The notes under the pieces: model-generated
Database searches by the model: none
Told to the model about the DNA's origin: nothing
Seen by the model: the letters and a program-made list of their open reading frames with translations, nothing else
Assembly: GCF_021390395.1 (NCBI RefSeq)
Contig: NZ_JAJUWT010000004.1
Location: forward strand, 310,001 to 374,000
Length of the DNA stretch: 64,000 bases
Source of the DNA: Saccharothrix sp. S26
GTDB taxonomy: Bacteria > Actinomycetota > Actinomycetes > Mycobacteriales > Pseudonocardiaceae
Reading direction: 5' to 3'
Position numbers and translations under genes: made by a program
Shown: piece by piece, positions 8,633-16,596 of the stretch
How the letters are laid out: every line of letters begins with the position of its first letter
Numbering within the stretch: the stretch's first letter is position 1

Positions 8633-8661
8633 GGAACCTCCCCAGGCTTCGAGGAGTGCGC

Positions 8662-9204
8662 GTGACCGTCCAACCGATCCGGCTGTTCGGCGACCCGGTG
8701 CTGCGGACGCCCGCCGTCGAGGTCACCGACTTCGACGCGGAGCTGCGCAAGCTGGTCAAGGACCTGTGGGACACCATGAGCGACGCGGGCGGCGCCGGCT
8801 TGGCCGCGCCGCAGCTGGGCGTCGGTCTGCGGGTGTTCACCTACCACTGCGACGGCTTCGCCGGTCACCTGGTCAACCCGACGTTCGACGTGGTCGGGGA
8901 GGAGGAGCAGGACGGCCCGGAGGGCTGCCTGTCCATCCCGGGCCTGTCGTGGGACTGCCGCCGGCACCGGCACGTGGTGGCCAGGGGCTGGAACATGCAC
9001 GGCGAGCCGATCGAGGTCGAGGGCACGGACCTGCTGGCGCGCTGCATCCAGCACGAGACCGACCACCTCGACGGCGTGCTGTTCCTCGACCGGCTGGACG
9101 AGCGGACCCGCAAGGAGGCCATGCGGGCGATCCGGCAGCAGTCGTGGTTCGACGGCGGCGTGCCGACGATCAAGCAGTCACCGCACCCCCTGTTCGGTGT
9201 CTGA
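8662..9204 (+). CDS. def: peptide deformylase
   Basis: Def removes the formyl group from the first methionine of new proteins, using a bound metal. All three motifs are intact in the 180-residue product: GAGLAAPQ (residues 44-51), EGCLS (87-91, metal ligand Cys89) and HETDH (131-135, ligands His131 and His135, catalytic Glu132). The GTG at 8662 is chosen because GAGGAG lies just before it and it gives the normal length. fmt, which adds the formyl group, follows, so both halves of the cycle are adjacent. Confidence 0.97.
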   Translation: MTVQPIRLFGDPVLRTPAVEVTDFDAELRKLVKDLWDTMSDAGGAGLAAPQLGVGLRVFTYHCDGFAGHLVNPTFDVVGEEEQDGPEGCLSIPGLSWDCRRHRHVVARGWNMHGEPIEVEGTDLLARCIQHETDHLDGVLFLDRLDERTRKEAMRAIRQQSWFDGGVPTIKQSPHPLFGV

Positions 9205-9207
9205 TCG

Positions 9208-9228
9208 CCGCCGCCACGCGGGCGGCGG
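9208..9228 (+). terminator. weak hairpin after def
   Basis: An 8-bp perfect GC stem (9208-9215 with 9221-9228) and a five-base loop, just after the def stop. There is no T tract; it could be a weak terminator or a transcript end. Confidence 0.35.
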
Positions 9229-9264
9229 TGAGGTCGCCCGCGAGCTGGGGTGAAGGCGCTCTTC

Positions 9265-9270
9265 TAGACT
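9265..9270 (+). promoter_or_regulatory. -10 box (TAGACT) for fmt
   Basis: TAGACT lies 108 bases before the fmt ATG, leaving a leader of about 95 bases. That is unusually long for this window and contains a possible 20-codon leader ORF. Confidence 0.5.
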
Positions 9271-9308
9271 TGCGCCCTGCGGTCGCGCGGCAGATGCGAG
9301 GAGAGTGC

Positions 9309-9371
9309 GTGTTCGTCCAGGAAACCAGGCCGTCCCGGTGGAGTCCCGACGTGCGTTGCGGGGGGATCTGA
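9309..9371 (+). CDS. possible 20-residue leader peptide before fmt
   Basis: A GTG at 9309 lies five bases after GAGGAG (9298-9303). The 20-codon frame ([20 protein letters not shown]) stops at 9369-9371, one base before the fmt ATG. That spacing suits translational coupling. The peptide matches nothing I know, and a chance frame is possible. Confidence 0.3.
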   Translation: MFVQETRPSRWSPDVRCGGI

Positions 9372-9372
9372 C

Positions 9373-10302
9373 ATGCGGCTGGTCTTCGCGGGCACGCCCG
9401 AGGTCGCGCTGCCGTCGTTGCGGGCGTTGGTGGAGTCCGACCGGCACGAGGTCGTGGCCGTGGTGACCCGGCCCGACGCGCCGGCCGGGCGTGGCCGCCG
9501 GGTGGAGCGCTCACCGGTCGCGGCGCTGGCCGACGAGCGCGGCATCGAGGTGCTGACGCCCGCCAAGGCGTCCGACCCGGTGTTCCAGGCGCGGCTCAAG
9601 GAGCTGGAGCCCGACCTGTGCCCGGTGGTGGCCTACGGCGCGCTGCTGCCCGAGTCCGCGCTGGCGATCCCGCGCCACGGCTGGGTGAACCTGCACTTCT
9701 CGGTGCTGCCGGCGTGGCGCGGCGCGGCACCGGTGCAGGCGTCGGTGCGGCACGGCGACGACATCACCGGCGCGACCACGTTCCGCATCGTCAAGGAGCT
9801 GGACGCCGGACCGGTGTACGGCGTGGTGACCGAACGGGTGCGTGAGCGGGACACGGCCGGTGAGCTGCTCGGCAGGCTCGCCGAGTCCGGCGCGCGGCTG
9901 CTGTTGTCCACTGTGGACGGCATCGCGGACGGCTCGCTGCGGGCCGTGGAGCAGCCCGAGGAGGGCGTGAGCTACGCGCCGAAGGTGACCGTGGACGACG
10001 CCCGGCTGGACTTCGGCACGCCCGCCGTCGCGATCGACCGGGTGGCCCGCGCGGTGACGCCGGAGCCCGGCGCGTGGGCGGAGTTCCGCGGCGAACGGCT
10101 CAAGCTCGGCCCGGTGACGCCGGTCGAGGCGCAGGAGCCGCTCGCGCCCGGCGAGATCCGGGTGGAGCGCAAGCGCGTGCTCGTCGGCACGGCCACCGAC
10201 CCGGTGGCGCTGGGCGACGTGCAGGCACAGGGCAAGAAGCGGATGGCGGCGACCGACTGGGCGCGCGGCGCCCGGATCGAGGCGGGGGAACGGATTTCAT
10301 GA
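9373..10302 (+). CDS. fmt: methionyl-tRNA formyltransferase
   Basis: Fmt formylates initiator Met-tRNA with 10-formyltetrahydrofolate. The 309-residue product opens [16 protein letters not shown], typical of the family. The catalytic [17 protein letters not shown] block (near residue 103) has the Asn/His pair and the RGAAP loop. [17 protein letters not shown] continues the catalytic core, and a C-terminal OB-like domain follows. The stop overlaps the rsmB ATG by four bases (ATGA), so the two are coupled. Its leader may carry a short coupled ORF. Confidence 0.97.
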   Translation: MRLVFAGTPEVALPSLRALVESDRHEVVAVVTRPDAPAGRGRRVERSPVAALADERGIEVLTPAKASDPVFQARLKELEPDLCPVVAYGALLPESALAIPRHGWVNLHFSVLPAWRGAAPVQASVRHGDDITGATTFRIVKELDAGPVYGVVTERVRERDTAGELLGRLAESGARLLLSTVDGIADGSLRAVEQPEEGVSYAPKVTVDDARLDFGTPAVAIDRVARAVTPEPGAWAEFRGERLKLGPVTPVEAQEPLAPGEIRVERKRVLVGTATDPVALGDVQAQGKKRMAATDWARGARIEAGERIS

Positions 10303-11726
10303 CCCAGAGGTCTTCGCGTCCATCCCGCCCGCAGCGCGCGCACCCGCCGCGCGGGCGCACCGGCCCGGCCCGGCCGCCGGTGGAGGACCCGGCGCGGCAG
10401 GCCGCGTTGGACACCCTGCGCGCCGTGCGGCAGCGCGACGCCTACGCCAACCTGGTGCTGCCGGGGATCCTGCGCGAACGTCGGATCACCGGACGTGACG
10501 CGGCGCTGGCGACCGAGCTGACCTACGGGTCGCTGCGGGCGCAGGGACTGCTGGACGCGGTGCTGGCCGCGTGCACCGACCGGCCGTTGTCCGAAGTGGA
10601 CGGCGCGGTGCTCGACGCGCTGCGGCTGGGCGCCTACCAGCTGCTGCGCACGCGCATCCCGGCGCACGCGGCGGTCGCCTCGACGGTGGACCTGGTGCGC
10701 GCCGACCGCGGGTCGGGCGCGGCGGGCTTCGCCAACGCGGTGCTGCGCCGCGTCACGGGCCAGGACGAGGCCGCCTGGGTCGAGGAGGTCGCGCCGGACG
10801 AGGACACCGACCCGATCGGGTACGTGGCCATGGCCAACGCGCACCCGCGGTGGATCGCGCAGGCGTTCGCGGAGGCGCTGGGCAGCCGGGGCGAGCCGTT
10901 GCGGGACGCGCTGGCGGCCGACGACACGCGGCCGGCCGTGCACCTGGCGGCCCGGCCCGGCGAGTGCAGCGCCGACGAGCTGGCCGCGATGACCGGCGGC
11001 GAAGTGGCCCCGTACTCGCCGTACGGGGTGCACCTGGACGCCGGCGCGGGCGACCCGGGCGACCTCGACGCGGTGCGCGAGCGGCTGGCGGCGGTGCAGG
11101 ACGAGGGCAGCCAGTTGTGCGCGGTGGCGTTGACGCGGGTGCCGGTCGAGGGCCGGGACGAGCGGTGGCTGGACCTGTGCGCGGGGCCCGGTGGCAAGGC
11201 CGTGCTGCTGGGGTCGCTGGCCCGGCTGTCCGGCGCGTCGATGGACGCGGTCGAGAAGGCGCCGCACCGCGCCGACCTGATCCGCAAGGCCGCCGGTGAC
11301 CTGCCGATCACCGTGCACGTGGCCGACGGGCGCGAGTCCGGGCTGGAGGAAGGCGGGTTCGACCGGGTGCTGGTCGACGCGCCGTGCACCGGGCTGGGCG
11401 CGTTGCGGCGGCGGCCGGAGGCGCGGTGGCGGCGGCAGCCGTCGGACGTGGCCCCGCTGGCGCGGTTGCAGCGCGAGCTGCTGACGGCGGCGTTGACGCT
11501 GGTCCGGCCCGGTGGCGTGGTGGCGTACGTGGTGTGCTCGCCGCACCTGTCGGAGACCGTGGGCGTGGTGGCGGACGTGGCGCGGCGGACCGGGGCCGAG
11601 TGGGTGGACGCGCGCGAGTTCTTCCCCGGCGTGCCCGACCTGGGCGACGGTCCGCAGGTGCAGTTGTGGCCGCACAAGCACGGGACGGACGCGATGTTCT
11701 GCGCGGTGCTGCGGCGGCCCGCGTGA
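10299..11726 (+). CDS. rsmB: 16S rRNA m5C967 methyltransferase RsmB (Sun)
   Basis: RsmB methylates a cytosine of 16S rRNA. The 475-residue product has a basic disordered start, a NusB-like domain (about 30-165, [20 protein letters not shown]) and a methyltransferase domain. SAM-binding [19 protein letters not shown] and the [13 protein letters not shown] motif with a catalytic cysteine are visible. The second cysteine lies in [10 protein letters not shown], where TC is the usual pair. The ATG at 10299 overlaps the fmt stop. It continues into the flavoprotein gene through a GTGA overlap. Confidence 0.94.
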   Translation: MTQRSSRPSRPQRAHPPRGRTGPARPPVEDPARQAALDTLRAVRQRDAYANLVLPGILRERRITGRDAALATELTYGSLRAQGLLDAVLAACTDRPLSEVDGAVLDALRLGAYQLLRTRIPAHAAVASTVDLVRADRGSGAAGFANAVLRRVTGQDEAAWVEEVAPDEDTDPIGYVAMANAHPRWIAQAFAEALGSRGEPLRDALAADDTRPAVHLAARPGECSADELAAMTGGEVAPYSPYGVHLDAGAGDPGDLDAVRERLAAVQDEGSQLCAVALTRVPVEGRDERWLDLCAGPGGKAVLLGSLARLSGASMDAVEKAPHRADLIRKAAGDLPITVHVADGRESGLEEGGFDRVLVDAPCTGLGALRRRPEARWRRQPSDVAPLARLQRELLTAALTLVRPGGVVAYVVCSPHLSETVGVVADVARRTGAEWVDAREFFPGVPDLGDGPQVQLWPHKHGTDAMFCAVLRRPA

Positions 11727-12274
11727 GCGGTGCGGTCGAGGGCGGCGCGCGGGTGCTGGGTGTCGTCGCGGCTGCCGCCGGCGGGGTCGAGCGGTGGTTC
11801 GTGGACGGGCTCGCCCGACCCCTGGCCGAGCGGGGGTGGCGGTTGGCGATCACGTTCACCCCCTCGGCGGCCCGGTGGTTGGAACCGCAGGTGCCCGCCC
11901 TGGCGGCCCTGACGGACCTGCCGGTGCGGTGGACGTCCCGGCTGCCGACCGAGCCCAAGCCCCATCCCGTGCCGGACGCGTTCGTGTTCGCGCCGGCCAC
12001 GGCGAACTCGCTGGCCAAGCTCGCGCTGGGGATGGCCGACAACCAGGCGCTCACCGTGTTGTGCGAGGCGTTGGGCCGCCGCACGCCGATGGTGGTGGTG
12101 CCGCAGCTGTCCGCCGACCAGGCGGCGCACCCCGCGTTCGACGGCCACTTGGCGGTGTTGCGTTCCGCCGGAGTGGTGCTCGCGGCCGATCACGAGTCGG
12201 TGATGCGTGAACTGGATCGGGTGGCACCACTCGTCGCATTAGGTGAAAATCGCGGTAACGGCGCAACCGGCTGA
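11723..12274 (+). CDS. flavoprotein (CoaC/EpiD-like decarboxylase fold)
   Basis: The 183-residue product belongs to the flavoprotein family that includes CoaC and the lantibiotic decarboxylase EpiD. The best evidence is FAPATANSLAKLALGMADN (near residue 92), the family's FMN-binding PASANT-xxK-xxG-xxDN signature, followed by MVVVPQLSADQAAHPAF in place of the usual PAMN segment. The substrate is unknown. The GTG overlaps the rsmB stop, so it is expressed with rsmB. It is distinct from coaBC at the window start and lacks a ligase domain. Confidence 0.75.
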   Translation: MSGAVEGGARVLGVVAAAAGGVERWFVDGLARPLAERGWRLAITFTPSAARWLEPQVPALAALTDLPVRWTSRLPTEPKPHPVPDAFVFAPATANSLAKLALGMADNQALTVLCEALGRRTPMVVVPQLSADQAAHPAFDGHLAVLRSAGVVLAADHESVMRELDRVAPLVALGENRGNGATG

Positions 12275-12275
12275 A

Positions 12276-12302
12276 TTGACAGCCAGTCGAGACGCGTAGC
12301 AG
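12276..12302 (+). promoter_or_regulatory. promoter for the LuxR-type regulator
   Basis: TTGACA (12276-12281) and TAGCAG (12297-12302) are separated by 15 bases. The -10 box ends eight bases before the GTG at 12311, matching the leaderless layout of other genes here. The spacing is a little short. Confidence 0.4.
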
Positions 12303-12310
12303 TCTTGATT

Positions 12311-14947
12311 GTGTCGAAATTGTACGGCCGGGATCGTGAATGGGCTTCGGTTCTCCGCTTCCTGTCCACGCCCGGTGGCCTGCTGGCCATCGACGGCCCG
12401 CCGTGCTCCGGAAAGACCTCCCTGCTGCGCGAGGCGGTCGTCGCCGCCCGCGACCGCGGCCATGCCGTCCTGGTCGTGCCCGGTGGGGAGCTGGCCGCCT
12501 CGCCCGCGGTGGCGCAGGCACTCGATCGGGTGGAGGGCGATCGGGTGCCGCGGCTCGTCGCCGTCGACCAGGCGCACCAGGACCCGGCGGCGCTGGTGGA
12601 GCTGCTGCGGTGGGCGGAGGCGACGGGTGATCCGCTCGTCTCGGTCGTGGTGGCGTTGTGCGGCGACCTCGCCGGCGCCGAGGCGCGGCAGGCGTTGGCG
12701 CGAGGTGAGGTGCTCGCGCTCGGCCCCCTCGACGACGACGCGGTCGCGCGGATGGTCACCGACCTGGTGGACGCGACACCGCACCCGGACCTGCTGGCGT
12801 TCACGGCGGGCGCGGGCGGCAACCCCCGGCTGGTCGTGGAACTCGTCGCCGGGTTGCGCGAAGAAGGACGGCTCGACGTCGTCGACGGCGTGGCCCGGCC
12901 GCGTGGCGGGTGGCTGCCGCGCCGCGTCGGGGTCGTGGTGCGCGGTCAGGTCGAGGCGATGTCGGCCAAGGCGACGCAGGTGCTGCGGGTCGCGGCGGTG
13001 ATCGGCCGGTCGTTCCTGCTGCGGGACGTGGCCGCGATGATGAACGAGACCACCGGCGCGTTGCTGCTCGCCGTGGACGAGGTGCTGGCCTCCGGGCTGG
13101 TGGGGTGCGGCGGCGAGCGGCTGGAGTTCGGGTCGGACCTCGTGTGGCGGGCGGTGGTGGACTCGATGCCCGGTTCGGTGCGGCACGCCCTGCGGCACGA
13201 CGCCGACGTGCTGCGGGCGAGGTCCGCCGAGGTGCGTGGAGCGCCGGCGAGGTCGGTGGAGCGGGTGGAGGAGAGCGGGCAGGAGCCGGGTGCGGTCGGC
13301 GGGCAGGCGCGGGGTGCGGTCGCGGTCGACGGGCAGGAGCAGGGCGCGGTCGCGGTCGGCGCGCAGGAGCAGGGCGCGGTAGCGGTCGGTCGGGTGCGGG
13401 CGTTGGCGGCGAACGGGAAGCTCGGTTCCGCCATCGCGTCGGCCCGGCAGAGCCTGGCGGTCGGCGTGCCCGCCGGCGCGGCCGCGGAGCTGCACGTGGT
13501 GCTGGCCGGGATCCTGCTGGCGGACGGTCGGCCCGCCGACGCGGCGTCCGAGCTGGACCACGTGCTGACCTCGCCGGGCGTGCCCGGGCCGCTGCGCCGG
13601 CTGGCCGGGGCGGGGCGGCTGCTGTCGCTGTACTTCGCCACCGGCAGCCGGGCGGGCGCGCACGCGTTGTCGGTCCTGACGACCCGGGACCGCGAGCCCG
13701 CGGACGCGGACGTGGTGATGGCGGCGACCGTCCATTCCTGCCTGGAATGGAGCGCGGGACGGATCGCCGAGGGCATGTACTGGGGCCGTCAGTCGACCCG
13801 CTGGGAGCTGGACCGGCCGACGGCGTGGTGGCAGTCGCAGTCGGCGGTGTCGTACGCGTTGAAGCTCGCGGCGCTGGGCGAGTTCGAGGCGGCCGAGCGG
13901 TGCGTGCGCGACGGCGTGGAGTGCGACGACGAGGCCGTGCGGGCCGGTGCGCCGACGGCGCGCACGATCGCCCGGGCCAGGGTGCTGGTGCAGGCCGGGA
14001 AGTTGGCGCAGGCGCTGGCGGCCGCGCGGCGCGGGCTGTCGACCGCGCGGGACCGGGGGCTGCGGATCCTGGTGCCGCTCGCGTCGACCGTGGTGGCGAC
14101 GGTGGCGTTGCACCGCGGCGAGGTCGCGGCGGCGGCCGAGCACGTGCGGCGGTACCGGGCCGACCTGGCGGCGGGCGAGGCGGTGCTGCACTCCGGGCAG
14201 TACGACTGGGTGGAGCTGCTGCTCGCGCACGCCCGGGGTGGGGCGGAGCGGGCGGTGGAGCTGGCACGGGACCGGGTGGGCGACGCGGGCGCGGTGCTGC
14301 GGATCCTGATCGAGGAGCCGGGCGCGGCGGCGTGGCTGGTGCGGCAGGCGTTGGCGGCGGGGGACGGCGGGCTGGCGCGGGACGCGGTCGGCGCGGCGGA
14401 GCGGTTGGCCGCGGAGAACCCCGGGTTCGAGGTGGTGTCGGTGGCGGCCGGGCACGCGCGGGCGTTGCTGGACCGGGACGCGCAGCGGTTGCTGGAGGTG
14501 GCGCGGCGGCACCGGCACCCGTGGGCGCAGGCGAACGCGAACGAGGACCTCGCCGCGGTGCTGGCCGAGGCCGGTCACGTGGAGCGGGCTTCGGCGCACA
14601 CGGCGGTGGCGTCGCGGATCTTCGAGCGGATGGGGGCGGAGGGGGAGCTGGCGCGGTTACAGGGGGGTGATGGCGGGGACGGTGGGGGTGAGGCGGGGGT
14701 TGAGGGGTGGCGGGTGTTGTCGCGGGCGGAGCGGGACATCGCCCGGTTGGTGGGGGCGGGGTTGACGAACCGGCAGGTGGCGAAGCAGTTGTTCCTGTCG
14801 CCGCACACGGTGAACTACCACCTGCGCGGGATCTTCCGGAAGCTCGGGATCAGCTCGCGGGTGGAGCTGGCGCGGGTGGCGCACGAGCAAGAGGGGACGC
14901 ACGAGCAGGAGGGGGCGCAGGAAGGCGCCGGCGTGTCCCCCACCTGA
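12311..14947 (+). CDS. large ATP-binding LuxR-type transcriptional regulator
   Basis: This 878-residue regulator has LAL-like layout. An N-terminal ATPase carries Walker A IDGPPCSGKTSLL (near residue 25) and a Walker B-like RLVAVDQ. A long alpha-helical middle follows, and a C-terminal LuxR HTH (LSRAERDIARLVGAGLTNRQ through SPHTVNYHLRGIFRKLGI). Between ATPase and helical part, 13277-13390 is a tandem repeat coding near-identical 10-residue units (GQEQGAVAVG). The tail is Glu/Gln-rich (HEQEG). GTG 12311 is chosen over TTG 12305 because it lies eight bases after a -10 box. The target genes are unknown. Confidence 0.88.
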   Translation: MSKLYGRDREWASVLRFLSTPGGLLAIDGPPCSGKTSLLREAVVAARDRGHAVLVVPGGELAASPAVAQALDRVEGDRVPRLVAVDQAHQDPAALVELLRWAEATGDPLVSVVVALCGDLAGAEARQALARGEVLALGPLDDDAVARMVTDLVDATPHPDLLAFTAGAGGNPRLVVELVAGLREEGRLDVVDGVARPRGGWLPRRVGVVVRGQVEAMSAKATQVLRVAAVIGRSFLLRDVAAMMNETTGALLLAVDEVLASGLVGCGGERLEFGSDLVWRAVVDSMPGSVRHALRHDADVLRARSAEVRGAPARSVERVEESGQEPGAVGGQARGAVAVDGQEQGAVAVGAQEQGAVAVGRVRALAANGKLGSAIASARQSLAVGVPAGAAAELHVVLAGILLADGRPADAASELDHVLTSPGVPGPLRRLAGAGRLLSLYFATGSRAGAHALSVLTTRDREPADADVVMAATVHSCLEWSAGRIAEGMYWGRQSTRWELDRPTAWWQSQSAVSYALKLAALGEFEAAERCVRDGVECDDEAVRAGAPTARTIARARVLVQAGKLAQALAAARRGLSTARDRGLRILVPLASTVVATVALHRGEVAAAAEHVRRYRADLAAGEAVLHSGQYDWVELLLAHARGGAERAVELARDRVGDAGAVLRILIEEPGAAAWLVRQALAAGDGGLARDAVGAAERLAAENPGFEVVSVAAGHARALLDRDAQRLLEVARRHRHPWAQANANEDLAAVLAEAGHVERASAHTAVASRIFERMGAEGELARLQGGDGGDGGGEAGVEGWRVLSRAERDIARLVGAGLTNRQVAKQLFLSPHTVNYHLRGIFRKLGISSRVELARVAHEQEGTHEQEGAQEGAGVSPT
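13277..13390 (+). repeat. in-frame tandem repeat inside the LuxR-type gene
   Basis: One 24-base and three 30-base units, each beginning GGGCAGG or GCGCAGG, encode GQEPGAVG, GQARGAVAVD, GQEQGAVAVG and AQEQGAVAVG. Since every unit length is a multiple of three, copy change would only lengthen a flexible linker. Confidence 0.85.
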
Positions 14948-14960
14948 CCCCCACCTCCCG

Positions 14961-15045
14961 CGCGTGTCCTACCTCCAGAACGCGAGAGTCCTACGTTCAG
15001 AACGCGAGAGTCCTACGTTCGGGACCCCCGAGTTGAACGCTCAGG
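14961..15045 (+). repeat. 22-bp intergenic tandem repeat, locus A
   Basis: Four units follow the LuxR-type gene's stop by 13 bases: 14961-14980, 14981-15002, 15003-15024 and 15025-15045. The core is CGCGAGAGTCCTACGTTCAGAA. Junctions carry GTTCAGAAC, a small palindrome. The last unit differs (CCCCCGAGTTGAACGCTCAGG) and is nearly repeated at locus C. The remaining bases to 15139 are G-rich with no gene seen. Confidence 0.85.
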
Positions 15046-15139
15046 TGCGGTGGGTGCGGGTCCGGGGGGTGTAGGTCCGGGGGAGAGTCCGGCTCGGTGG
15101 GCTGGTTCCCGGTCCGTTGTGGGTGGTGGGTGGCTGTGG

Positions 15140-15778
15140 TCAAGCGCTGACGGCGTTGGGGTGGGGTGTGGGGTCGGTGAGGAGGAACTTGACCTCGTCG
15201 GTGACGCGGTGGGGGTCGGTGGGGGCGACGACGGCGCAGTGGACGCCGTGGGGGGAGACTTCGACGGCCAGGCACTCGGTGTAGGTGATGGCGGCGGCTC
15301 GTGACGCTGCGTAGGCGGCCATTCCCGATCTCGGGACGGCGACCGCGTGGGCCGGGACCATGATGATCGTGCCCCGGGACCGGTCGACCATCCTGGTGGC
15401 GACGGCTCGGGAGATGTTGAACACGCCGTTGACGTTGACGGCGAAGCTGTGCGTCCAGTCGGCGTCGGTGATCGACAGGACCGGGCCCGGGCGCAGGGCG
15501 CTCGCGGTGGCGACCAGGGCGTCGATCGGGCCGAACTCGCGTTCCACCTGGTCCACGAGGGCGTCCACGGCGGCGCTGGACGTGACGTCGATCTGCCTGC
15601 CCGCGATCCGCAGTCCTCGGGCGTGGAGGCGTTCGACCAGGTCGGCGAGTCTCGCGCCGTCGCTGTCGACGGCCACGACCAGCGCCCCCTGCCCGGCCAG
15701 CGACTCGACCACCTCGGCCCCGAGCGGTGAGCACGCCCCGGTGATCAGTGCGATCTTGTGACGGAATTCGGCATTCAT
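15140..15778 (-). CDS. short-chain dehydrogenase homologue, probably catalytically inactive
   Basis: The 212-residue product has the SDR Rossmann fold and resembles 2,3-dihydro-2,3-dihydroxybenzoate dehydrogenases (EntA type), as in FAVNVNGVFNISRAVATRM and MAAYAASRAAA. Key residues are changed: the glycine motif reads TGACSPLG (Pro18 for Gly), the catalytic Ser position is Ala143 (VPAHA), and the lysine of YxxxK is Arg160, though Tyr156 remains. The NNAG motif reads ATAS. It may bind a nucleotide without redox activity. The ATG at 15778 follows GGGGAGC and gives standard domain length. No siderophore genes are adjacent. Confidence 0.8.
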   Translation of the reverse strand: MNAEFRHKIALITGACSPLGAEVVESLAGQGALVVAVDSDGARLADLVERLHARGLRIAGRQIDVTSSAAVDALVDQVEREFGPIDALVATASALRPGPVLSITDADWTHSFAVNVNGVFNISRAVATRMVDRSRGTIIMVPAHAVAVPRSGMAAYAASRAAAITYTECLAVEVSPHGVHCAVVAPTDPHRVTDEVKFLLTDPTPHPNAVSA

Positions 15779-15916
15779 CCCCAGTGCTCCCCAGTTGCTG
15801 CTCCCCCGGTGTGAACGTAATGGCCGGCACACGGCTAGGGAACTACCCGCGTGAGTAGTCGGAAAAGCAGGGGGCGAAATGGGCCGCCCGGGCAGGTCCG
15901 GGCAATCGCCGAAGCC

Positions 15917-15922
15917 TAGACT
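15917..15922 (+). promoter_or_regulatory. leaderless -10 box for the rpe-rib operon
   Basis: TAGACT ends eight bases before the rpe GTG, with no ribosome site between. The whole rpe-ribD-ribE-ribBA-ribH transcript would then start at or near the initiation codon, leaving no room for an FMN riboswitch. Confidence 0.6.
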
Positions 15923-15930
15923 CGGCACCC

Positions 15931-16596
15931 GTGGTCCACCAGCCGATGATCGCCCCGAGCATCCTGTCCGCCGATTTCGCCCGACTCGCCGACGAGGCCG
16001 CCGCCGTGGCGTCGGCCGACTGGCTGCACGTGGACGTCATGGACGCGCACTTCGTGCCCAACCTGACCATCGGCTTGCCGGTGGTGAAGTCACTGCGCAA
16101 GGCGACCGACCTGCCGCTGGACTGCCACCTGATGATCGACGACCCCGACCGCTGGGCCATCGGGTACGCGGAGGCCGGCGCGTACAACGTCACGGTGCAC
16201 GTGGAGGCGGCGCGGGATCCGGTGGCGTTGGCGAAGGACCTGCGCGCGGCGGGGGCGAAGGCGGGGTTGTCGTTGAAGCCGGGCACGCCGCTGGAGCCCT
16301 ACGTGGACGTGCTGAAGCACTACGACACGTTGCTGGTCATGTCGGTGGAGCCGGGGTTCGGAGGGCAGTCGTTCATGGCCGAGGTGCTGGACAAGGTGCG
16401 TGCGGCGCGGCGGTTGGTCGACACCGGGCACCTGCGGTTGGTGGTCGAGATCGACGGTGGCATCAACGAGGACACGATCGAGCAGGCGGCGCGGGCGGGG
16501 GTCGACTGCTTCGTGGCCGGGTCCGCCGTGTACGACGCGGCCGATCCCGGTGCCGCGCTGGAGCGGTTGCGCGAGCAGGCGGCGCGGGCCCGGTGA
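15931..16596 (+). CDS. rpe: ribulose-phosphate 3-epimerase
   Basis: Rpe interconverts ribulose-5-phosphate and xylulose-5-phosphate. The 221-residue TIM barrel shows [33 protein letters not shown] (metal His and Asp), [22 protein letters not shown] and [12 protein letters not shown]. It heads the riboflavin operon: ribulose-5-phosphate is also the substrate of the DHBP synthase half of RibBA downstream. Its stop overlaps the ribD GTG by three bases. The GTG start follows the -10 box directly. Confidence 0.97.
   Translation: MVHQPMIAPSILSADFARLADEAAAVASADWLHVDVMDAHFVPNLTIGLPVVKSLRKATDLPLDCHLMIDDPDRWAIGYAEAGAYNVTVHVEAARDPVALAKDLRAAGAKAGLSLKPGTPLEPYVDVLKHYDTLLVMSVEPGFGGQSFMAEVLDKVRAARRLVDTGHLRLVVEIDGGINEDTIEQAARAGVDCFVAGSAVYDAADPGAALERLREQAARAR

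Noticed and set aside
14961-15045. CRISPR array
   Set aside because: The repeats are directly adjacent without unique spacers, and no cas gene is in the window.
15779-15930. FMN riboswitch before the rib operon
   Set aside because: The -10 box lies eight bases before the rpe start, so no leader exists; none of the conserved FMN-aptamer blocks was recognised.
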